Positions 1 through 4,917 of a DNA stretch of 5,683 bases are shown here, piece after piece. The stretch covers positions 1 to 5,683 of the forward strand of contig JALSIK010000051.1 of NCBI GenBank assembly GCA_026990045.1, read 5' to 3'. Within the stretch, counting starts at the first letter, position 1; the number at the start of each line of letters is the position of its first letter. Made by a program: the position numbers and the translations under genes. The stretch comes from Chromatiales bacterium. GTDB taxonomy: Bacteria > Pseudomonadota > Gammaproteobacteria > CAMYNG01. The notes beneath the pieces are model-generated. The model was not told the origin of the DNA, did not search any database, and saw only the letters and a list, made by a program, of their open reading frames with translations.

Positions 1-86
1 TGACCGTCCGGGTCCAGATCGATGCTGACGGAGACGGGAATTTCGAGTTCGATCAAACCTATACCTGGACCCAGCTCGAAGGCTGA
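1..86 (+). CDS. 3' end of an unrecognised protein with a Ca-binding-like acidic tail (partial)
   Basis: Reading from base 3, an open frame of 27 codons runs to a TGA at 84-86 and encodes a tail containing D-A-D-G-D-G-N-F-E-F followed by an aromatic, Thr-rich end (YTWTQLEG). The spaced Asp/Gly pattern resembles the Ca2+-binding loops of EF-hand, dockerin or thrombospondin type-3 proteins, but one loop does not identify a family and I do not recognise the gene. The frame is supported by the strong terminator that starts about 20 bases after the stop. Base composition (48 of 86 G or C) and codon choice (GAT, AAT, CAA, TAT, GAA) are distinctly less GC-rich than in the genes that follow. The 5' part lies outside the window. 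It shows no resemblance to GspF, the usual upstream neighbour of GspG. Confidence 0.6.
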   Translation, partial: TVRVQIDADGDGNFEFDQTYTWTQLEG

Positions 87-106
87 ATTGGCGGGCAGGG
101 GACCCA

Positions 107-144
107 AGGGGGCGCGGACCGGTGGGTCCGCGCCCCTTGCTTTT
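107..144 (+). terminator. Rho-independent terminator
   Basis: A perfect 12-bp GC-rich stem (109-120 with 125-136) closes on a 4-base loop (GGTG, 121-124). It can be extended by one G-U and one A-T pair to 107/138, and TTGCTTTT follows at 137-144. It lies about 20 bases after the TGA at 84-86, so it should end transcription of the upstream gene. Read on the opposite strand the hairpin is not followed by a T-run, so it looks one-directional. It separates the upstream gene from the secretion operon. Confidence 0.88.
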
Positions 145-211
145 CAGAGCCGGGAACCCCGGGGCGTGACCGGCGTCCCACTTCGCGCGGGCGGCCCGGG
201 GATCCCGGTGC

Positions 212-242
212 CCGGCGGCTCCCGGCGCTGGCCAGCCGCCGG
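212..242. repeat. GC-rich inverted repeat in the gspG leader region
   Basis: CCGGCGGCT at 212-220 is the exact reverse complement of AGCCGCCGG at 234-242, giving a possible 9-bp stem with a 13-base loop. It lies just upstream of the AT-rich stretch that begins near 251. It could be an extra terminator-like hairpin, a regulator site or simply a product of the high GC content. I cannot tell which, and no T-run directly abuts the stem. Confidence 0.35.
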
Positions 243-246
243 CGCC

Positions 247-281
247 TTGGGTTAAGCTTTTAATTTGGTTTGGAAATTCCA
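247..281 (+). promoter_or_regulatory. Candidate promoter region for the gspG operon
   Basis: The only AT-rich island between the terminator and gspG lies at about 251-280. It contains TTTAAT at 259-264, a 5-of-6 match to the sigma-70 -10 consensus TATAAT. No convincing -35 hexamer sits 16-18 bases upstream, so either the promoter depends on an activator or the match is chance. A short palindrome, GGAAATTCC (272-280), lies just downstream and could be an operator. I found no sigma-54 -24/-12 pair. The position, after a terminator and before the first gene of an operon, is the main support. Confidence 0.25.
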
Positions 282-297
282 GCAGGCCCGGAGGGCC

Positions 298-304
298 GGA
301 GGAG
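298..304 (+). promoter_or_regulatory. Ribosome binding site of gspG
   Basis: GGAGGAG at 298-304 is a strong Shine-Dalgarno match. The GGAGG core ends 5 bases before the ATG at 308, which favours that start over the in-frame ATG at 323, where the spacing would be about 20 bases. Confidence 0.7.
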
Positions 305-307
305 AGC

Positions 308-739
308 ATGGGACGTTTGCGCATGACCGCCCGCGGGCGGGGTTTCACCCTCATCGAGGTCATGGTGGTGGTGGTCATCCTGGGCATCCTGGCCGCCGTG
401 GTGGTGCCCCGGATCATGAGCCGGCCCGACGAGGCCCGCATCACCAAGGCCCGCCAGGACATCCGTTCGCTGGAGGCGGCGCTGGACCTCTACAAGCTGG
501 ACAACTACACCTATCCTTCCACCGACCAGGGGCTGGAGGCCCTGGTGAAGAAGCCCACCGGCAGCCCCGAGCCCAAGCACTACAAGCCGGGCGGCTACAT
601 CCGCAAGCTGCCGCTGGATCCGTGGCAGAACCCCTACCAGTATCTCTACCCGGGGGTCCACGGCGAGGTGGACATCTTCTCGCTGGGTCCCGACCAGCAG
701 CCCAGTGACGACGACATCGGCAACTGGAACATCGACTGA
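308..739 (+). CDS. gspG: Type II secretion system major pseudopilin GspG
   Basis: This 143-residue protein is the major subunit of the periplasmic pseudopilus that drives folded exoproteins through the secretin. A basic leader of 12 residues ends in Gly and is followed by F-T-L-I-E, so the prepilin peptidase should cut at G12/F13 and methylate Phe; Glu17 is the conserved +5 Glu needed for assembly. Residues 18-33 form the hydrophobic N-terminal helix. GspG hallmarks follow: alternating charged helix with A-L-D-L-Y-K-L-D-N (58-66), YPST-DQGLEAL (69-79), YKPGGYI-KLPLDPW-NPYQY (92-112), and the C-terminal SLGPD (125-129) to DDD-IGNW (134-140). In characterised GspG proteins this last loop binds Ca2+; here it is about four residues shorter than usual and lacks the Gly-rich stretch. 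Length matches the family. It is the first gene of the gsp run in this window, with a strong ribosome site. The identification is secure. Confidence 0.97.
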   Translation: MGRLRMTARGRGFTLIEVMVVVVILGILAAVVVPRIMSRPDEARITKARQDIRSLEAALDLYKLDNYTYPSTDQGLEALVKKPTGSPEPKHYKPGGYIRKLPLDPWQNPYQYLYPGVHGEVDIFSLGPDQQPSDDDIGNWNID

Positions 740-755
740 GCCGCGGCCGGGACCC

Positions 756-1274
756 GTGCCGGCCGGCCGGCGCGGGTTCACCCTCATCGAGGTGCTGGCG
801 GTGGTGGTCATCGTGGGCATCCTGGTTTCCCTCGCCGCGCTGTCGGTGAACGTGGGCGGCTCCGCGCGCCTGGCCGAGGAGGAAGGCCGGCGCCTGCGGG
901 CCCTGCTGGCCCTGGCCCGCGAGCAGGCCATCCTCGAGGCGGCGGAGCTGGCCCTGGTGGTGGAGGAACACGGCTACCGCTTCGAGCGCCTGGACCCCGA
1001 GGGCAAGTGGCGGCCGCTGGCCGATGACCGCGTGCTGCGGCCCCGCCAGGTGGACCCCGCCCTGTCCCTGGACCTGGTGCTGGAAGGGGAGGTCCAGCCG
1101 CCGGGCGGCGGGGACGCAGGGATGCAGCCGCCCCGGGTGCTGCTGCTGTCCAGCGGCGAGACCACGCCCTTCGAGCTGGTGGTGGGCGACGGCAAGGTGC
1201 GCTGGCGCCTCGCCGGGGACGGCTTCGGGCGCCTGGCGCTGGCCGGCCCCGAGGCGGTGGCGGAGGGAACATGA
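756..1274 (+). CDS. gspH: Type II secretion system minor pseudopilin GspH
   Basis: This minor pseudopilin of 172 residues is thought to join the GspI-J-K tip to the GspG shaft. A short basic leader ends at G7 before F-T-L-I-E (8-12), which fits prepilin-peptidase cleavage and the +5 Glu; the hydrophobic helix covers about 13-30. The R-R-L-R-A-L-L-A-L-A-R-E-Q-A segment (45-58) is the typical GspH helix, and the rest is a beta-rich globular domain with a Pro/Gly-rich loop (114-126). I chose the GTG at 756, which lies 16 bases after the gspG stop and gives a normal 7-residue leader; GGGA at 749-752 is a weak ribosome site. An in-frame GTG at 705 inside gspG would add 17 residues. The gene sits between gspG and gspI and its TGA overlaps the gspI ATG. 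The family call rests on the leader, the helix and gene order; the start is less certain. Confidence 0.9.
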   Translation: MPAGRRGFTLIEVLAVVVIVGILVSLAALSVNVGGSARLAEEEGRRLRALLALAREQAILEAAELALVVEEHGYRFERLDPEGKWRPLADDRVLRPRQVDPALSLDLVLEGEVQPPGGGDAGMQPPRVLLLSSGETTPFELVVGDGKVRWRLAGDGFGRLALAGPEAVAEGT

Positions 1275-1630
1275 GGACGCGCGGCTTCACCCTGCTGGAG
1301 GTGCTGGTGGCCCTGGCGGTGCTGGCGGTGGGGCTGGCGGCCCTGGTCCAGGCGGGCGGGGCCGGGGCGCGCAACGCCGCCTACCTGAAGGAGAAGACCC
1401 TGGCCCACTGGGTGGCCATGAACAAGGCCGCGGAGTACCGGCTCGCCGGCCAGTGGCCCGGCGTGGGCCGCCGCTCGGGCACCGTGGTCATGGCCGGGCG
1501 CGAGTGGCGCTGGCAGGTGGAGGTCAAGGCCACGCCCGATAGCGACGTGCGGCGGCTGGAGGTGAGCGTGTACCCGGACGGGGGCGAGGAGCCGCTGGTC
1601 CGGCGCATCGCCTTCGTGGGGCGGCCGTGA
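1271..1630 (+). CDS. gspI: Type II secretion system minor pseudopilin GspI
   Basis: GspI, 119 residues, initiates the pseudopilus tip complex with GspJ and GspK. A minimal leader (MRTRG) is followed by F-T-L-L-E at 6-10, giving cleavage at G5/F6 and the conserved Glu10, then the hydrophobic helix 11-27. The segment A-H-W-V-A-M-N-K-A-A-E-Y-R-L (45-58) is the family signature, and a small beta domain with W-R-W-Q-V-E-V (79-85) and R-R-L-E-V-S-V-Y (94-101) completes it. The length is typical. The ATG overlaps the gspH stop as ATGA and is preceded by GGAGGGA at 1262-1268, so translation is probably coupled to gspH. Its own stop overlaps the gspJ start. There is no sign of damage and the call is secure. 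Confidence 0.96.
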   Translation: MRTRGFTLLEVLVALAVLAVGLAALVQAGGAGARNAAYLKEKTLAHWVAMNKAAEYRLAGQWPGVGRRSGTVVMAGREWRWQVEVKATPDSDVRRLEVSVYPDGGEEPLVRRIAFVGRP

Positions 1631-2235
1631 CGCGGGGCCGCGGCTTCACCCTGCTGGAGCTGCTGGTGGCGGTGGCGGTGTTCGCCGTCATGTCGGTGCT
1701 GGCCTACGCCGGGCTGGCCTCGGTGCTGGATGCGCGCCGGCAGACCGATGCCGCCGCCGCCCGCCTGGGCGAGGTCCAGCTCGCCTTCACCGTGCTCCAG
1801 CGGGACCTGGAGCAGGCGATCCCCCGCAGCGTGCGGGGCGAGTACGGCGACCGCCTGCGGCCCTTCACCGCGGCCGCCGGCGGCGACCCGCGCCTGGAGT
1901 TCACCCGCACCGGCCATGCCAATCCCCTGGCCCGGCCGCGCAGCGCGCTGCTGCGGGTGGCCTACGGGGTGGAGGACGACGCCCTCTACCGCCTGCAGTG
2001 GCCGGTGCTGGACCGGGCCCAGGACACCCGGCCGCGGAAGTTCACGGTGCTGGCGGGTGTGGAACGGCTGGAAGTGCGCTACCTGGACAGCGCCGGGCGC
2101 TGGCACGAGCTGTGGCCGCCCCTGCGCTCGGACACGGCGGTGGAGACCGGCCTGCCGCGGGCGGCGGAGGTGACCCTGGTGCTGGCCGACTGGGGCAAGG
2201 TGACGCGGCTGTTCGTGCTGCCGAGGGAGGGCTGA
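1627..2235 (+). CDS. gspJ: Type II secretion system minor pseudopilin GspJ
   Basis: GspJ, 202 residues, is a tip pseudopilin that forms a ternary complex with GspI and GspK. The leader MTRGRG is followed by F-T-L-L-E (7-11), so cleavage at G6/F7 leaves the +5 Glu; the hydrophobic helix is about 12-31. Family hallmarks are F-T-V-L-Q-R-D-L-E-Q-A-I-P-R-S-V-R (54-70), the E-F-T-R-T-G...N-P-L-A-R-P-R-S...L-R-V-A-Y block (91-113) and a beta-rich C-terminal domain with an L-Y-R-L-Q-W strand. The GTG start overlaps the gspI stop as GTGA. Only a weak G-rich stretch precedes it (GTGGGG, 1616-1621), so initiation probably depends on coupling to gspI. The TGA shares one base with the gspK ATG. Length and order agree with GspJ. 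Confidence 0.96.
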   Translation: MTRGRGFTLLELLVAVAVFAVMSVLAYAGLASVLDARRQTDAAAARLGEVQLAFTVLQRDLEQAIPRSVRGEYGDRLRPFTAAAGGDPRLEFTRTGHANPLARPRSALLRVAYGVEDDALYRLQWPVLDRAQDTRPRKFTVLAGVERLEVRYLDSAGRWHELWPPLRSDTAVETGLPRAAEVTLVLADWGKVTRLFVLPREG

Positions 2236-3164
2236 TGGGCGGGAGCGGCCGGCAGCGGGGCGTGGCCCTCATCACCGCGGTGCTGGTGGTGGCCCTGGCC
2301 GCCGTGGCCGCCGCCGCCATGACCACCCGGCAGACGGTGGACGTGCGGCGCGCGGCCAACGTCATGGACGCCGACCAGGCCTGGCTCTACCTGCTGGGGG
2401 CCGAGGCGTGGGCGGCGCAGGTGCTGCGGCGGGACCTCAAGGACAACAGGACCGACAGCTTCGAGGACGACTGGGCCCTGGTGCTGCCGGCGCAGACGGT
2501 GGAAGGGGGCGCGGTGAGCGGGGCCATCGTCGATCTCCAGGGCCGGTTCAACCTCAACAACCTGGTGCGGGGCAACAAGGTGGATGCCCTGGCCCTGGAG
2601 CGCTTCCGCCGCCTGCTCGCGGTGCTGGGCCTGGCGCCGGAGCTGGCCGCGGCGGTGGTGGACTGGCTGGACGAGAACGAGGAGCCGCTGGTGGACGGCG
2701 GTGCCGAGGACGGCCTGTACCTGGGCCTGCAGCCGCCCCACCGGGCCGGCAACGGCCCCATGTACAGCGCCAGCGAGCTGCTGCGGGTGCATGGCGTCAC
2801 CCCCGCGATCTATGCGAAGCTGGCGCCCTACGTGTTCGCGGCGCGGCCGGTGACGGCCATCAACGTCAACACCGCGCCCGCGCCCGTGCTGCGGGCGCTG
2901 GCGGCGGACATCAGCGAGGAGGCGGTGAAGAAACTGTTGGAGCGGCGCAAGGACAAGCCCTGGAACACCGTGGCCGAGTTCCTCCAGGAGGAGGCCCTGG
3001 CCGGCACCGGCATCCAGGCCGAGGGCCTGGCGGTGGCCAGCAGCCATTTCCTGGTCCAGGCCGAGGCCACCGTGGGCCGGCTGACGCGGCGGCTCAACGC
3101 GGTGCTGTACCGGCCGGCGGACGGCAAGGTGCGCACCGTCCTGCGCAGTCATGGAGCCTGGTGA
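2235..3164 (+). CDS. gspK: Type II secretion system minor pseudopilin GspK
   Basis: GspK, 309 residues, is the large minor pseudopilin that caps the pseudopilus tip. The leader MGGSGRQRG is followed by V-A-L-I-T-A-V-L-V-V-A (10-20). Cleavage would be at G9/V10, and the +5 position is Thr rather than Glu, as is normal for GspK. Hallmarks include D-L-Q-G-R-F-N-L-N-N-L (100-110), V-V-D-W-L-D-E-N-E-E-P (141-151) with G-A-E-D-G-L-Y (156-162), the N-G-P-M-Y-S-A-S-E-L-L-R-V-H-G-V block (173-188) and I-N-V-N-T-A-P-A-P-V-L (209-219), all parts of the helical GspK domain inserted in the pilin fold. The acidic residues in these blocks fit known Ca2+ sites of the family. There are no cysteines. GAGGGAGG at 2223-2230 is a strong ribosome site. 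Both ends use TGATG overlaps, with gspJ before and gspL after. Confidence 0.97.
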   Translation: MGGSGRQRGVALITAVLVVALAAVAAAAMTTRQTVDVRRAANVMDADQAWLYLLGAEAWAAQVLRRDLKDNRTDSFEDDWALVLPAQTVEGGAVSGAIVDLQGRFNLNNLVRGNKVDALALERFRRLLAVLGLAPELAAAVVDWLDENEEPLVDGGAEDGLYLGLQPPHRAGNGPMYSASELLRVHGVTPAIYAKLAPYVFAARPVTAINVNTAPAPVLRALAADISEEAVKKLLERRKDKPWNTVAEFLQEEALAGTGIQAEGLAVASSHFLVQAEATVGRLTRRLNAVLYRPADGKVRTVLRSHGAW

Positions 3165-4408
3165 TGGCCCGGACCCTGTTCATCCGCCTGCACCCATTCG
3201 AGCCCGGCGACCTGGCGGCGGCCGAGGCCACCTGGTTGCGCCTGGACGGGGCCGCCGTCCGCGATGCCGGACACCGTGGTCCCGCGGCCCGCCTGCCCCG
3301 GCCGCAGCCGGGCGAGCGGGTCTGCGTGTGCGTGCCTTCCACGGACATCCTCCTCGTCCCGGTGCGGCTGCCCCGCGGCAACCGCCAGCGCCTGCTCAAG
3401 GCGGTGCCCTACGCGGTGGAGGAGCAGATCATCGACGACGTGGACGAACTCCACTTCGCCCTGGCGCCGCGGGAGGAGGACGGCCGCTGGTGGGTGGCGG
3501 TGGTGGACCGCATCCGCATCTCGGACTGGCTCGAGGTGCTGGCCGGGGCCGGCATCCAGCCCCACCTCGTGGTGCCCGAGGTCCTGGCCGTGCCGCGGGA
3601 GCCCGGCCAGTGGGCCGTGCTGGTGGACGGCGAGCGGGCCCTGGTGCGCACCGGTACCTTCGACGGCTTCGCCACCGAGCTGGGCAACCTGCCGGTGATG
3701 CTGGGCGGGGTGCTGGAGGAGCGCGGGCCGCCGGCGGGCGGCATCCACCTGCTGTTTCCGGGCGACGGTGCCACCTTCCGCGACATCCTGGCCCAGGCCC
3801 ATCCGGAGGTCACCGTCACCGCGGCCGATCACGGCGGCGACGCCACCCGCCTGCTGGCGCAGGGCCTCGATCCGGCCGCCTGCATCAACCTGCTCCAGGG
3901 CCGCTATGCCCGCGAGCCGGAATGGTCGGGCCAGCTCCGGCCCTGGCGCACCGCGGCGGTGCTGGCGGGGGTGTGGCTGGCGGCCCAGCTCGCGGTGGAC
4001 GGTTACCGCTATCTCAAGGCCGACGGCGAGGCCATGCTGCTGCAAAGACACATGGAGACGCTCTACCGCCAGGCCTTCCCCGATGCCCGCCGGGTGGTCA
4101 ATCCCCTGGCCCAGATGCGTAACCGGGTCCAGGAGCTGCGCCGGCGCACCGGCGGCGGCCGCGCCAGCCTGCGCGAGATGCTGGCCCGGGCGGCGCCCTC
4201 GCTGACCCGCAACCGCGGCGTCACCGTGCGCACCATCCGCTACCGCCAGGGGGAGCTGGACATCCAGGTGGAGGCGCGGGACCTGGCGGCCATCGATCGC
4301 CTCAAGCGCGACCTGGCGGGCATCGGCGAGTTCGAGGTGGAAAGCCAGTCCCAGACCCGCGGCAAGAGGGTGGAAAGCCGCATCCGCATCCGGAGCCGGG
4401 CCACGTGA
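3164..4408 (+). CDS. gspL: Type II secretion system inner-membrane platform protein GspL
   Basis: GspL, 414 residues, recruits the GspE ATPase to the inner membrane and pairs with GspM, passing ATP-driven movement to the pseudopilus. Residues 1 to about 258 form the actin-like cytoplasmic domain, with V-P-S-T-D-I-L-L-V-P-V-R-L-P (57-70), the A-V-P-Y-A-V-E-E-Q-I (80-89) helix, the P-E-V-L-A-V-P (138-144) segment and I-N-L-L-Q-G-R-Y-A (241-249) before the membrane. One membrane span lies at about 262-280 (R-T-A-A-V-L-A-G-V-W-L). The periplasmic part carries Y-R-Q-A-F-P-D-A-R-R-V-V-N-P-L-A-Q-M (301-318), a heptad-like linker and a C-terminal ferredoxin-like domain (about 340-410). GGAG at 3153-3156 precedes the ATG by 7 bases. 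The reading frame stays open far upstream inside gspK, but that extension has no GspL character. The gene overlaps gspK by one base and gspM by four. Confidence 0.96.
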   Translation: MARTLFIRLHPFEPGDLAAAEATWLRLDGAAVRDAGHRGPAARLPRPQPGERVCVCVPSTDILLVPVRLPRGNRQRLLKAVPYAVEEQIIDDVDELHFALAPREEDGRWWVAVVDRIRISDWLEVLAGAGIQPHLVVPEVLAVPREPGQWAVLVDGERALVRTGTFDGFATELGNLPVMLGGVLEERGPPAGGIHLLFPGDGATFRDILAQAHPEVTVTAADHGGDATRLLAQGLDPAACINLLQGRYAREPEWSGQLRPWRTAAVLAGVWLAAQLAVDGYRYLKADGEAMLLQRHMETLYRQAFPDARRVVNPLAQMRNRVQELRRRTGGGRASLREMLARAAPSLTRNRGVTVRTIRYRQGELDIQVEARDLAAIDRLKRDLAGIGEFEVESQSQTRGKRVESRIRIRSRAT

Positions 4409-4917
4409 GCGCGCTGGGCGAGAGACTGGCCCCCGTGCGGGAACGCTACGAGGCCCTGGCGCCCCGGGAACGGCGGCTGGTGCTGGCGGCCGCCGTGGCG
4501 CTGGCCCTGTTTTTGCCCTGGCAGCTGGTGTGGGTGCCGCTGCAGGAGGCGGTGGCCTCGGCCGAGGCCCGGGCCGCCCAGCGCCGGATGGAGCTGGCGC
4601 AGATGCAGCGCCTGGCGGCGGAGGTCCGCGCGCTGCGGGCGCGGGTGGGAGCGGCCGCCCGCCCCGTGTCCGGCCAGCCGCTGCTCACCCGGGTGGACCA
4701 GGGTGCGCGCCGGGTCCTGGGAGACGCGCTCAAGGGCATCAAGGAGGAAGGCAAGGGCGGCGTGCGGGTGCGGTTCGAGAACGCCGACTTCGACGCCCTC
4801 ATGCGCTGGCTGGACCAGCTCCAGACCCGGGACGGCGTGGTGGTGAGCGAGCTGGTGGCCGAGCGCCAGCAGGCCCCGGGCCGGGTGAGCGGCCGCGTGC
4901 TGGTGGAGGCGCCCTGA
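4405..4917 (+). CDS. gspM: Type II secretion system inner-membrane protein GspM
   Basis: GspM, 170 residues, is the bitopic partner that stabilises GspL and contacts GspF and the pseudopilin. A short cytoplasmic end with L-A-P-R-E-R-R-L-V (18-26) leads into one membrane span at about 25-44. A charged, Ala/Arg-rich probable coiled coil follows (about 47-83), then a ferredoxin-like periplasmic domain whose V-R-V-R-F-E-N-A-D-F-D-A-L-M-R-W-L-D-Q-L (120-139) and G-V-V-V-S-E-L (144-150) are family signatures. Length is usual for GspM. The GTG start overlaps the gspL TGA as GTGA, with GGAG (4392-4395) 9 bases upstream. The stop shares one base with the gspN ATG. The position after gspL supports the call. 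Confidence 0.95.
   Translation: MSALGERLAPVRERYEALAPRERRLVLAAAVALALFLPWQLVWVPLQEAVASAEARAAQRRMELAQMQRLAAEVRALRARVGAAARPVSGQPLLTRVDQGARRVLGDALKGIKEEGKGGVRVRFENADFDALMRWLDQLQTRDGVVVSELVAERQQAPGRVSGRVLVEAP

Noticed and set aside
150..162. Small hairpin CCGGG/CCCGG just after the terminator
   Set aside because: It has a five-base stem with a three-base loop in very GC-rich DNA, no T-run and no context, so it is likely chance.
22..255. 77-codon open frame across the terminator and leader
   Set aside because: It runs out of frame with the upstream gene tail, crosses the terminator hairpin, and encodes a Gly/Pro/Arg-rich sequence with no ribosome site or recognisable motif.
1998..2234. In-frame upstream extension of gspK (79 codons) overlapping gspJ
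   Set aside because: The prepilin leader and strong Shine-Dalgarno place the start at 2235. The upstream translation is a shadow of gspJ and would bury the leader.
2238..2279. GspK lacks the +5 Glu of other pseudopilins (Thr instead)
   Set aside because: The lack of Glu at +5 is normal for GspK and relates to its place at the pseudopilus tip, so it is not a defect.
2079..3152. Long minus-strand open frame (357 codons) opposite gspK
   Set aside because: It lies wholly antisense to gspJ/gspK, has a His/Gln/Arg/Gly-rich composition typical of GC-rich shadow frames, and shows no domain or ribosome site. The same applies to the minus-strand frames at 3149-4051, 1381-2106, 260-931 and 808-1374.
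2408..3163. In-frame upstream extension of gspL (252 codons) overlapping gspK
   Set aside because: The extension is Gly/Ala/Arg/Pro-rich low-complexity translation of the gspK region. GspL homology begins at the ATG at 3164, which has a ribosome site and the usual TGATG overlap.
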